Shown piece after piece: positions 1 through 9,393 of a stretch of 64,000 nt of DNA. Both the position numbers and the translations under genes were made by a program. Origin of the DNA: BOG-908 sp963850605 (GTDB taxonomy: Bacteria; Pseudomonadota; Alphaproteobacteria; Acetobacterales; Acetobacteraceae). How positions within the stretch are numbered: position 1 is the stretch's first letter; the number at the start of each line of letters is the position of its first letter. The notes under the pieces are model-generated. The model searched no databases. It was not told the origin of the DNA and was given only the letters and a program-made list of their open reading frames with translations. The DNA is taken from contig CAWKLX010000001.1 of assembly GCA_963850605.1 (NCBI GenBank), positions 186,001 to 250,000 on the forward strand, read 5' to 3'.

Positions 1-67
1 AAAGACCTACACGGACGTATGTAGCCCTTAGCACCACATAGGACGCTGCTCGGGCGGGTTGAGGAGG

Positions 68-304
68 TCAGGCTTCGGCGGTCTCGCGCAGGTTCTGTGG
101 CAAGGCGACGCGGGCCGCCTTGAACAGCGGGCCGATCACGCTGGTAGCGCGCGTTCGTAGCGTGATCTGCTGACCGTCCTTGCAGATCTCGACCTCCTGC
201 AGCCGATCGAGGTCACGGAGCACGTCACCCCCTTCGTCGGCCTCACCGGCCGCCGTTGCAGCGAGCGTAGGGCGGAAAAGCGAAGCGCCTTCCGCTATCG
301 CCAC
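68..304 (-). pseudogene. C-terminal fragment of a transposase (IS1634-like)
   Basis: The open frame encodes about 78 residues. The part from roughly residue 24 on (LRDLDRLQEVEI, then ITLRTRATS and a proline-containing tail) resembles the C-terminal tail of IS1634-type transposases. No catalytic DDE core is present. The first residues are read from inside the 29-bp repeat at 267-295, so the upstream part of the element seems to have been lost or replaced there. The family assignment is from memory of the tail and is weak. It could also be a chance frame. The stop is at position 68. Confidence 0.35.
267..295 (+). repeat. 29-bp palindromic repeat, copy 1
   Basis: This stretch begins GTAGGGCGGAAAAGCG and ends CCTTCCGC. 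An identical 29-mer lies in inverted orientation at 439-467. Each copy is itself nearly palindromic (GGCGGAA...TTCCGCC), as in REP-type elements. The copy interrupts the 5' side of the transposase-like fragment. Confidence 0.8.
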
Positions 305-438
305 GTTTGCCGCGCTCCCCGGCCTTCGTCATTTGAGTGCCATAAGGTGTCGAGCAGGCGAATCGCGAGAGTGGGCGCCACCTGTCACGTGGTGGCCTTG
401 ACAGTCCGGCATGCGCGACGTTTCCGGCTTGAGTGATG

Positions 439-467
439 GCGGAAGGCGCTTCGCTTTTCCGCCCTAC
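439..467 (-). repeat. 29-bp palindromic repeat, copy 2 (inverted)
   Basis: This is the exact reverse complement of the 29-mer at 267-295. The 143 bp between the copies (296-438) hold no recognisable gene. Together the copies could pair into a 29-bp stem or mark the two ends of a small REP-like unit. Confidence 0.8.
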
Positions 468-519
468 ACCTGCAGCTCGTTTATCGCCGGTGATGGGCGG
501 CCCGCGTGGCCGTTTCAAC

Positions 520-1236
520 TTATGCCGGGTTGATGTCCACCGCCGCCTCGGCCGGCGTGAGCGGGGCTACGTCCAGCGCCTCCGTCAGCAGCTCCGGTCC
601 GTTGTTGCGGACGTTGTTGACGGCGCGGGAGACGGGCCATAGGCGCAGCGTGCCGGGTGGGGCGGGGTGGAGGAGGGTTTTGGGGTCGCCTTCCGCTTCG
701 CCCAGCCAGAGGGGCCAGGCTTGCGGTTCCAGGATGACCGGCATGCGGTGGTGCAGGTGCTCGATGTCCGGGTTGGCGGCGGTGGTGGCGATGGTAAAGG
801 TGCGCAGGAGCTCGCCGGACGGGTCGCGCCAGCTCTCCCACAGGCCGGCGAAGGCGAGGGGTGCGCCGTCTGCGCGGGCGATGGCGTAGGGTTGTTTGCC
901 GTCCGGCATAGCCCTCCATTCGTAGAAGGCGTCGGCGGGGACGAGGCAGCGGCGGGCGGCGAGCGCGCCGCGGAAGAGGGGGGAGGTGGCGGCCGTCTCC
1001 GAGCGGGCGTTGATCGGGCGTTTGCAGGTTTTCAGGTTTTTCGTGAAATGCGGGACCAGGCCCCAGTGGAGGGCGTGCATGCGGCGCTCGCCGGTGGCCG
1101 GGTGGCGGCGGAGGACGAGGGCGGGTTGGGTGGGGGCGATGTTCCACGAGGGTGGGGTGTTGGGGATGTCGCCCAGGGCCGCGAAGGCGCGGCGGAGCAG
1201 CTCGGGCGGGAGTTGGGAGGCGAAGCGGCCGCACAT
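520..1236 (-). CDS. yedK: SRAP-domain protein (YedK/HMCES-type abasic-site shield)
   Basis: A 238-residue protein beginning MCGRFA. This is the family hallmark, in which Cys2, exposed after removal of the initiator Met, cross-links covalently to abasic sites in single-stranded DNA. The family is known to protect AP sites at stalled forks and is often linked to the SOS response. Other conserved blocks are visible: a WNIAPTQ segment near residue 31, WGLVP near 78, NARSE near 96, and the C-terminal region with the active-site histidine (HHRMPVIL). The length matches the family (about 220-240 residues). The ATG at 1236 is fixed by the essential MCGR start. I see no SOS box upstream. Confidence 0.95.
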   Translation of the reverse strand: MCGRFASQLPPELLRRAFAALGDIPNTPPSWNIAPTQPALVLRRHPATGERRMHALHWGLVPHFTKNLKTCKRPINARSETAATSPLFRGALAARRCLVPADAFYEWRAMPDGKQPYAIARADGAPLAFAGLWESWRDPSGELLRTFTIATTAANPDIEHLHHRMPVILEPQAWPLWLGEAEGDPKTLLHPAPPGTLRLWPVSRAVNNVRNNGPELLTEALDVAPLTPAEAAVDINPA

Positions 1237-1261
1237 CGGCGAATGGTTGCTTCAGAGGCGA

Positions 1262-1986
1262 TCAGGCCATCAGGCGGCCGAGCAGATAGCGGAGCGCGTC
1301 GGCTTCGTGGGAGGACAGGGTGCTTGTGTCGGCCAGGCCGGCGAGGCCTTCGGCGAGGCGGCGGCCGGTTTCGGTGAGCGCGGGCTGGCCGTGCTGGCGG
1401 GTGACGTGGCCCTGGCGTTCCAGCTCGGCCAGGGCGTCTTCGCTGGCGTTCGGGGGGGACGGGGCGCGGGGGAAGATGCCGCCGTAGCGGCCGGCGTGGT
1501 AGACGAGCGGGGCGTGGGCGGCCTGTTCGAATTCGCTGGACTTCGCCCAGGAAGATCGCGTGGTCGCCGCCCTCGTATTCGAAGGCGGCGCGGCAGATGA
1601 AGCGGGCGGCCGAGCCGGCGAGCAGCGGGATGCCGTCCGGTCCGCGCGTGGTGGCCACGCCGTCGAATTTTTCGACATCGCGGCGGGCGAACTGGTTGGA
1701 CAGATCCTCCTGGCCGGCGGCCAGCACGTGCACCGCCCACCAGGCCGCCTCGCGGAAGGCGGCGAGGCTGGTGCTGTCCAGGGCCAGGCTCCAGAGCACC
1801 ATAGGCGGGTCGAGCGAGACGGAGTTGAAGCTGTTGGCGGTCAGGCCGGCGGGGCGGCCGTGCCCGGTCCAGGGTCGTTACTATGGTGACTCCGGTGACG
1901 AAGCTGCCGAGCGCACGCCGGAAGGCGAGCTTGTCGAAGGCCGGGGTGGGCGGGGCGGACGCCAGTATGTCTTGGGAGTGGGGCAT
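1262..1986 (-). pseudogene. Flavin reductase-domain protein, broken by two frameshifts
   Basis: Three overlapping frames join into one protein of the FMN-binding split-barrel flavin reductase family. The first frame starts at ATG 1986 (MPHSQDILAS) and includes the typical FVTGVTIVTT segment. A shift near 1860 moves into a frame carrying PPMVLWSLAL and a C-terminal half of the barrel. A second shift near 1535 moves into HAPLVYHAGRYGG and a short C-terminal extension. Members supply reduced FMN/FAD to a partner monooxygenase, or act as standalone reductases. The C-terminal extension after the barrel resembles a small winged-helix-like tail. Both shifts may be sequence errors, because the protein reads well on both sides. 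Confidence 0.75.
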
Positions 1987-2088
1987 GCAGACGATCCATG
2001 TGCGCCCGAACCCGCTGGATACCACCCCTGGCCGGGGTCTGGGGCCGACTGGCCCCGTCGTGTGTAGCACGCACCTGCGTGACGGGGT

Positions 2089-2107
2089 CCAGGGGCAGAG
2101 CCCCTGG
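2089..2107. terminator. GC-rich hairpin downstream of the DUF3072 gene
   Basis: CCAGGGGC-AGA-GCCCCTGG forms a perfect 8-bp stem with a 3-nt loop just after the minus-strand gene that ends at 2119. A second hairpin, GGGGCC-GACT-GGCCCC, lies at 2041-2056. Neither has a T-run, so these may be factor-dependent ends or dispersed repeats rather than classical intrinsic terminators. Confidence 0.4.
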
Positions 2108-2118
2108 CCTTCCTTCCC

Positions 2119-2427
2119 CTAATGGTTCCGCCCGCGCCCGGTACGGGATTGCAGCGCATCGATGCGCTTTGACGCCTCCGCCTTGTTCAGCGTGTCGTCG
2201 AACGGTTCGCCCGCCTCCTCGCTGAGCGTTTTCAGGTAGGAGGCCTGGGCGCCGGTCATGGTCTCGCCGCCCGTGGTCCAGTCGTCCGGGTCCTTTTCGG
2301 CGTTGGATGGCAGGCTGTCCGGGTCCGCCTCGCTGGTGCGTTTGGGGTTGTGCGGGTGGCCGGCTGTGGGCGGGGATGACGGCTTCGCCTGCTCATCCGC
2401 TTCGCTGGTTCTGGGTGTGTCGTTCAT
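2119..2427 (-). CDS. DUF3072 domain-containing protein
   Basis: A small hydrophilic protein of 102 residues. The N-terminal half is a low-complexity acidic, Pro/Ser-rich linker with two TSEAD repeats. The C-terminal half (from about residue 46) has the DUF3072 pattern: DPDDWTTGGETMTGAQASYL, then a Leu-x-Glu-Ala motif and a final helix KAEASKRIDALQ. DUF3072 proteins are widespread in proteobacteria and actinobacteria and have no established biochemical role. The domain looks like a small helical SAP-like module that could bind nucleic acid, but that is inference. No operon partner is obvious. Confidence 0.85.
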   Translation of the reverse strand: MNDTPRTSEADEQAKPSSPPTAGHPHNPKRTSEADPDSLPSNAEKDPDDWTTGGETMTGAQASYLKTLSEEAGEPFDDTLNKAEASKRIDALQSRTGRGRNH

Positions 2428-2491
2428 GGCCGGTCAACGCTGGTGTTTTTGCTTCGTTCCCGGTTGACGCGGGTGTGACCGGGCGGCGGGG

Positions 2492-4331
2492 TTACAGCAG
2501 GTCGCGCAGGATGAGTGCCACGTGCCGGGGCGGCGTGGCTGTTTCGAGGTGGAGCGTGGTGCCGAGCGGCGCCAGGATCTTGCGCCACAGCCCTTCGGTG
2601 TCGAGCGCCGCGGTGGTCTGGCCGTCGATGCGCGAGACGGTGTCGCCGGCGTGCAGGCCGGCCTCGCTCGCGGGGGTGCCGGGGTAGACGGCGGTGACTG
2701 TCCAGTGGTCGCCGGCGCGTTTGAGGCGCAGGCCGGCGCGGTTGAACACGTCCTTCTGGCCGTAGAGGCGGTTGGGTTCGAAGGTGATGGTTTGCCGCAC
2801 GTAGTCGAACGTCAGGTTGAACTGTTTGAGGATGCCGAGGCCGATATTGGCCGACACGGTGCGGCTGGCATCGAAGCCGGAGTGTTGCAGCGAGATGCGG
2901 GTGACGGGGGCGTGCACCTGCACGGCCGGGCGGCCATCCGCGCCGTTCAGCGCCACCGTGCCGGCGCGCAGGCGGGCCCAGACGCCGTGGGTGGCGCCGA
3001 CCGACTGGCCTTGGTACGGGATGTCGGCGTGGTAGCGGGCGACCAGGCCGTAGCGTCGGGCGAAAGGCGCGATCAGCAGCAGCGAGCCGCCGTCGCCGGT
3101 GTCGATGGCGAAACGGCCGGCGATGCCATCGATGCTGCCGGTCACCTCCGGCTGGTTGTCCTGGATGTGGAAGGGGATGGTGGTGGCGTGGGCGGGTGGG
3201 GTGGATGCCTCCGGCCGGGTGAGGGTCATGATGCCGCGGTCGAAATCGAGGCGGACGACGAAGCGTTGCAGGATTTCCAGGCCGACCAGGGCGCGGTCGG
3301 GTTCGTCCGGCGCGAAGGCGTGGCTGTGAAAGCTGACGTCGTGGATGGAGGCGCCGCCGATGGCCACGCTTTCCAGGGTGCCGAGCGTGGTGAGTGTCGC
3401 GCCCTCGCCGCCGCCGCTGCTCTTGCCCGCGCCTTCCGCCGCGAGCCTGAGGGCGGCGATGGTGGCTGGCTGGAGGAGCAGGTTGCCGCCGCTGTCGAAT
3501 TCCGCGTCCACCGTGCGTTGGCCGTTCAGGGTGAGCGGCACGAGGATGCGGTTGTCGGCGGTCAGGCGGAGCGGGACCTCGACCGAGCTCCGGCCGGGCG
3601 GGAGCGTGATGTCGCTGGGTGGCCGTGGCGGCAGATCGTAGAGCGGAGTCGGGCACGGCCTCGTTCACGGCGACGGTTTTTATTGTTTCGACCTCGTCGA
3701 ACGCGGGATCGACGCCGTCTCCGGTGCGGATGGTGAACGGCAGCGTCAAACCTTGGGCGGTGCGGTAATCCGAGTAGCTTGTGACCACACCCTCCTCGGC
3801 CTGTTGCTCGATGGTGCGGTCCAGCCGATGGGTGGTGCTGTCGATCCAGGCCTGGAACATGCGGCCGCCTTCGGGCGTGATCTCCAGCACATCGAAGCGG
3901 CGGGCCGCTTCCTGGCGCGTGCCGGCCCAGGCGATGGTGGCGGGGTGGCGGTCGGGGAACCACCAGCCGCGGGCGACGCGGAACAATTCGTCGGCGGCCC
4001 CGAGCGCCGAATCCAGGTCGCCCAGCGCGATGGGGATGCGGCTGCGGCCCAGATGCCAGGATGTGACGCCGTCATAGCCGTCGGCGACCGTGTAGGTGGG
4101 CCAGGTGTTGCGGGTGACGTAGCGGCCGGTGCGCACATCCTCCCAACGCTGGGTTACCGTCTGCCGGCCGTCTGCGGTGAGGGCGGCGGTGAGATGGAGG
4201 GATGCGACGGACGACCAGCGGTCCCCGCCCGAGGCCGCGCGCATGGCCGAGAGGATGGCGCCTACGTCGTGCGAAGCGGGCTGCGCCGCGGCGGTGGACA
4301 CCAATGCCAGCCATAATGCGCATGATCTCAT
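2492..4331 (-). pseudogene. Secreted aspartic protease (tandem retropepsin-like) with PDZ domain, one frameshift
   Basis: The frame starts at ATG 4331 after a GGGGGA ribosome-binding site and begins MRSCALWLALVSTAAAQ, a clear Sec signal peptide. Residues about 20-215 resemble a LolA/outer-membrane lipoprotein-sorting-type barrel. A one-base shift near 3640 joins this to the intact C-terminal 349-residue frame. That part has two retropepsin-like half-domains, with DSGG near its residue 17 and DTGD near residue 147. It ends in a PDZ domain (GTPASEAGLHAGDTVSRIDG). Related proteins are periplasmic clan AA aspartic peptidases. The first half-site has DSG and the second DTG. The single shift is the only lesion. 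Confidence 0.8.
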
Positions 4332-4357
4332 CGGTGTTTCCCCCGCCGCCCGTGCGA

Positions 4358-5920
4358 CTATGGCACGAGCGAGGCCTGCCCTGCGCCGCCTGCGTCGTAG
4401 AGATCGATCAGGTAGTCGCCGGACCGCGACTGCGCACGCGGCGGCCCCATGAGCGTTTCGACGTCGTGCTGGGTGAAGGCGTCGACCGGGGTGACGTCGT
4501 GCACGATGACGGCGATCCGGCCGACCCGGATGGCTGCGGCGGCGCGGTAGAAATCCGCCTTGGTGACCCAGGGGAACGGCTTCAGACGTCCGCCCTCGCC
4601 CGTCCATAGCGCGCGGACCGGCACCCGGCCCTGCGTGAGCGCGGTGGACAGCGATGCGGCGCCATAGGGCGCATAGGCGACGGCGGCGCCGCTCCGGTCG
4701 AGGGCCGCGGCGAGCGCCACGATGTCCTGCGGGGCGCCGGCGGGGCGTGGTATGCCGCGCGCCAGCACGGCCACCGCGACCAGGGCTGTGCACGCCAGGG
4801 CGGCCGAGACAGCCGCACGTTCGACGATCCGGCCCGTCAGGGTGCCGGCCAGCAGGATGCTGCCGAAGATGTAGGCGGGGATCACGTAGCGCGACGACGC
4901 TTCATCGACGATGAGGCCGCTGAGAGCGGTGCTGGCGATGTCGGCGGCGAGCGCCAACCAAAGCACCGTGTCGAGATAGGCGGGCGGATCGGCGCCGGGC
5001 CGGGCTATGCGGCGCGCGGTGACCAGGCAGACCCACCCGAACAGCAGGGCCAGCGGCGCGCGGAGGGGGACCAGCACGCTGGCGGGGTTCCGCCACGAGA
5101 TATCGGCGATATCGGCGCCCAGGTATTGCGCCAGCCATCTTGCGGTGAGCAGCAGGTGGGGGAGCACGCGCTCCGGCCGCGACAGGCTGAAGCGCAGCCC
5201 CATCGGCGTGAAACCGCCTGTGCTGGCGTTCCAGGCCACCAGGATTTTTGCGAGCACCACGGCCGAGACGCTGGCCACGCACACGGCCGCATGGAAGCGT
5301 GGGCGTATGCCGCGGCGCAGGTGAAGCGCGCTGGCGGCGAACATCGGCAGCGCGCCGATGAAGATCGCCATCGGGTCGCCGATGACCGCGAGCAGCAGCA
5401 GGGCGCCGGCGCCCGCCAGGTAGGCGCCGGCCCGGCTGCCTGGCTGGCCATTGGCGCGGTCCAGACCCAGCATGGCGAGCAGGAGGACGGCCACCGTCAT
5501 GATGTGGTCCGGCGCCAGCGACACCTCGAAGCCGGGTATCGGCGACAGCATGGCCGGCACGGCGAGGCAGGCGAGCACACAGGCCGCCGGCCAGACCGCG
5601 ATCCAGGAGCGGCCGCGCATGGCGGCCAGGACGGCCAGGGTGCAGGTGCCGCCCCACAGGACCGCCGGCACCACGTAGGCGGCGGCCAGAGGTGCGAGAC
5701 CGAGACGGCCGGCCAGCGCGTAGAGCGGCAGGTCGAGCGTGACCACGTTGTCGGATGGGAGCCACCAGCCCGCCAGACGCCAGTTGCCCTGGGCCATGTC
5801 GAGGCCCGCCAGGGCGACGCTGGCCATGTCCGCGTCGCGCGGGAATGGCAGGAACAGAAGCCACGACAGACCGGACAGGGCCGTGGCGAACGCCGCCGCG
5901 AGCAGGGCCTGCCGCGCCAC
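4358..5920 (-). CDS. Polytopic membrane protein of unknown function
   Basis: A 520-residue protein with about ten to twelve hydrophobic helices spread over its first 430 residues and a hydrophilic C-terminal domain of about 100 residues. The layout recalls GT-C glycosyltransferase-like membrane proteins (several helices, then a soluble tail). I see no diagnostic DE or DD motif clear enough to assign it. The start is GTG at 5920, directly inside the inverted-repeat element at 5920-6031, so its promoter must lie in or beyond that element. It lies 26 bp upstream of the protease gene on the same strand and could share a transcript with it. Confidence 0.7.
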   Translation of the reverse strand: MARQALLAAAFATALSGLSWLLFLPFPRDADMASVALAGLDMAQGNWRLAGWWLPSDNVVTLDLPLYALAGRLGLAPLAAAYVVPAVLWGGTCTLAVLAAMRGRSWIAVWPAACVLACLAVPAMLSPIPGFEVSLAPDHIMTVAVLLLAMLGLDRANGQPGSRAGAYLAGAGALLLLAVIGDPMAIFIGALPMFAASALHLRRGIRPRFHAAVCVASVSAVVLAKILVAWNASTGGFTPMGLRFSLSRPERVLPHLLLTARWLAQYLGADIADISWRNPASVLVPLRAPLALLFGWVCLVTARRIARPGADPPAYLDTVLWLALAADIASTALSGLIVDEASSRYVIPAYIFGSILLAGTLTGRIVERAAVSAALACTALVAVAVLARGIPRPAGAPQDIVALAAALDRSGAAVAYAPYGAASLSTALTQGRVPVRALWTGEGGRLKPFPWVTKADFYRAAAAIRVGRIAVIVHDVTPVDAFTQHDVETLMGPPRAQSRSGDYLIDLYDAGGAGQASLVP

Positions 5921-6031
5921 GCTAGCGCATCATCCGATCGGCCGGACTCGTTCGGTCGGACGAAGACGGCCGCCAAAACAATGGGCTACAGCTTGGTCCG
6001 TGAGCCAATGCGAACGGATCATGCTCTAGCG
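5920..6031. repeat. 112-bp element with inverted ends (MITE/REP-pair-like)
   Basis: The ends are imperfect inverted copies, CGCTAGCGCATCATCCGATC at the left and GAACGGATCATGCTCTAGCG at the right. The left arm contains GCATCATCCGATCG, which recurs exactly, in reverse orientation, at 33855-33868. The right arm contains the TAG stop codon of the cytidine deaminase gene, and the left end touches the GTG start of the membrane protein gene. It looks like a small non-coding repeat unit dropped between two genes. Confidence 0.6.
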
Positions 6032-6460
6032 CTGGTATGGCAGGGGCAGGAGGTAGGGGAGTTTCACCCGCACCAGCCCCTCCGCGCCTGGCACGATGAT
6101 TTCGGCGTCCGGGTCGAAATCCGTCAGCATTTCGCGGCAGGCGCCGCATGGCGGCACGACGACGATGTCCTGCAGCGCTTCGTGCTCCTTCGGGTGGCGC
6201 ACGGCGACCGCGCACTCGATGGTGCCGTCGCCCTCGAGGATGACGCGCCCGACGGCGATGGCTTCGGCGCAGACCTGCATGCGGCCCACGGTGGCGCCCA
6301 GATGCAGGCCGGTCCAGATGCGCCCGTCGCGGCTGCGCAGGGCGGCGGCGACCATGTGCCAGAAGGGGCGGTAGTGGCGGGCGATGGTGGCGCGCGCGGC
6401 TTCCACCAGCGCGTGGTCGGCTTCGGTGAGAGCCATGCTGGCGAGCCACTGGTCACTCAT
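6026..6460 (-). CDS. Cytidine deaminase-like zinc hydrolase
   Basis: A 144-residue protein with both halves of the cytidine deaminase zinc site: CAEAIAVGR (Cys plus the proton-shuttling Glu, around residue 63) and PPCGACRE (two zinc cysteines, around residue 103). CAE rather than HAE is typical of the homotetrameric class. The family deaminates cytidine or deoxycytidine to uridine in pyrimidine salvage, and blasticidin-S deaminases share the fold. The N-terminus is slightly divergent from housekeeping Cdd, so the exact substrate is uncertain. Its TAG stop lies inside the right arm of the repeat element at 5920-6031. The ATG at 6460 begins MSDQWLASMAL. Confidence 0.88.
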   Translation of the reverse strand: MSDQWLASMALTEADHALVEAARATIARHYRPFWHMVAAALRSRDGRIWTGLHLGATVGRMQVCAEAIAVGRVILEGDGTIECAVAVRHPKEHEALQDIVVVPPCGACREMLTDFDPDAEIIVPGAEGLVRVKLPYLLPLPYQR

Positions 6461-6530
6461 CGCGCGCGCCGGTTTGCCGAAACGCGTGCTGCGACGAGGT
6501 TTTCAGGGCGGGCAGGGTGAGTGTCGGTCC

Positions 6531-6555
6531 GGCCCCGCCCGGTGTGGGCGGGGCC
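6531..6555. terminator. Perfect GC hairpin downstream of recA
   Basis: GGCCCCGCCC-GGTGT-GGGCGGGGCC is a perfect 10-bp stem with a 5-nt loop, about 60 nt past the recA stop and 70 nt before the cytidine deaminase start. No T-tract follows, so it may stabilise the recA 3' end or stop transcription with Rho. Confidence 0.45.
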
Positions 6556-6615
6556 GCGACGCCAAGCTCGTGCATATTCTCAGGCGTAATCCAGGTTACG
6601 GAGGCAGGCGCCGCC

Positions 6616-7656
<1,041 letters not shown>

Positions 7657-7813
7657 TGTGCTCTCCCGTGCCGGCGGCCCCCGCTTCGGCGTCATGTGCC
7701 GCAACCGGGAAGCGAGACTCGCGATTTCGTTTCGCTTCCGGCGTGTTGCGGCACTGTGTCACAGGTGTGAACGAAGCCGCAACCCTTGGTGGCATCGGAC
7801 GGGTTAACAAATT

Positions 7814-7828
7814 GTTCACTTTATGTTC
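7814..7828. promoter_or_regulatory. LexA SOS box of alphaproteobacterial type upstream of recA
   Basis: GTTCACTTTATGTTC is an exact match to GTTC-N7-GTTC, the direct-repeat LexA site of alphaproteobacteria. It lies in the gap between cckA (ends 7845) and recA (starts 7656). The position and the downstream gene make LexA control of recA the natural reading. Confidence 0.8.
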
Positions 7829-7844
7829 CGGGCAGTTCGCCGTG

Positions 7845-9393
7845 TCAGGCGGCTGCCGCGCTGATCTCTGTCAAGGTGCGTGTCAGGTCCGTCATCGCGA
7901 AGGGCTTGGCCATAAACCGGATATCGGCCGACGCGAGCGACTTGCGCAGCGTTGCGTCGGCGTAGCCGGACATCAGGATGGCCGGCAGGTCTGGCCATGT
8001 CTGGCGCAGGCGGGCGACCAACGCCGGGCCGTCCAGCCCGGGCATGACGACGTCCGAGACGACGCAGCCGAGGGCCGGGCCCAGATCGCCGCCATCGACG
8101 AGGTCGAGCGCGTCCTGGCCGCTGGGGGCGGCGATGACGTTCCAGCCGGCGCGCGTCAACGCACGCTCGGCCAGGCGGCGGACCGGGGCCTCGTCATCGA
8201 CCAGCAGCAGCGTACAGGCTGGCCGGGCGCCTGGCCAGCGCGGCCGATGGCACGGCGGGTTCGGGCAGCCACGGCGCCGCTTCGTGTCGTGGCAAAAGGA
8301 TATCGAAGCGGGTGCCCCTGCCCGGGGCACTGTCCACGGCCATGTAGCCGCCCGTCTGGCGGACGATGCCGTGCACGGTGGAAAGGCCGAGCCCGGTGCC
8401 GCCGCTGTCCCGCCTGGTCGTGAAGAACGGCTCGAAAATGCGGGGCAGGATGTCGGGCGGAATGCCCTGGCCGGTATCGGCGATGCTGAGGCTGGCGTAT
8501 CGGCCGGCCGGCACCAATTCGCCGCCGAACGGTTCAGGGCGCAACATCAGTTTATGACCGGTCGCGATCGACAGGTTGCCCCCGGTCGGCATGGCATGAC
8601 CGGCATTGACGGCGAGGTTCATCAATACCTGGGCCAGTTGCGTCGGGTCCATACAGACCATGCGCCCAGGCTCCTCCAGGTCGAGCGTGAGAGCGATCGA
8701 GGCGCCGAGCAGGCGGCGCAGCAACTGGCACGTGCTCCGAACGGCGTCGTTGAGGGCCAGCACGCGTGGTTGCAGGGTCTGTTGCCGGCTGAACGCCAAA
8801 AGGTGTCTCACCAGTTCGGCGCCACGCTCGGCGCTTTGCCGGATCTGGCTGAGATCGTCCTGCCCGGCAGGCCCGCCGGCGCCGCGGGCCTGCAGATCGT
8901 CGGTCGCTCCCATAATGGCCGTCAGCAGATTATTGAAATCGTGTGCGATGCCGCCAGCCAGTTCGCCAACCGCCTGCAGCCGCTGGGCCTGGCACAGCTG
9001 ATCTTCGAGATCGTGTTCATGGGTGTGATCGCTGACCCGCAGCAGCCCGCCGCGGTGCGGGATAGGCAGCAGGGCAAGCCGCAGCACGTGCCGGACGCCG
9101 TCTTTCAGGAGAGTGACGGTGTTGGCCGACGCCTCGCCCGTACGCAGCGCCGCGCGCAACGCACCCGCGGCAGTAGCCGGCAGCGCGGACCAGGCGAGTT
9201 GCCCGCCGGCTGCCGCCGGCATTGACAGGAACCGGGCATTGGCCCGGTGCACCACCCCGCCGACGTCGATCAGGGCGACTCCATCGATCTGATCGTCGAA
9301 CAGGCTTTCGGCGACTGCGCCCGCGTGCAGCCCGCCCATACGCTGCCGGCCCGCGCGCAAGCGCCCAAGCTGCACCGCCGCGCGTGCCCTCAT
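7845..9393 (-). pseudogene. cckA: CckA-type hybrid histidine kinase, frameshifted before the receiver domain
   Basis: The kinase frame starts at ATG 9393, overlapping the flhB stop as ATGA. It carries a PAS-like segment (residues about 30-120), the CckA-type H-box ELAGGIAHDFNNLLTAIMG (His near 149), an HATPase with N and G boxes (TGGTGLGLSTV), and runs out near 8194. The receiver domain (LLLVDDE, phospho-Asp in VVSDVVMPG, LMSGYAD, MAKPF) continues in another frame to 7845. A one-base shift near 8230 separates them. CckA phosphorylates ChpT and, through it, CtrA, which controls the cell cycle and motility. The visible protein lacks the N-terminal membrane helices of Caulobacter CckA. A sequencing indel is plausible because CckA is usually important. 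Confidence 0.85.

Noticed and set aside
2424..4793. A 789-codon minus-strand frame
   Set aside because: Only the part from ATG 4331 to about 3640 reads as protein. The upstream part is a shadow of the membrane protein gene and the downstream part is out of frame with the protease.
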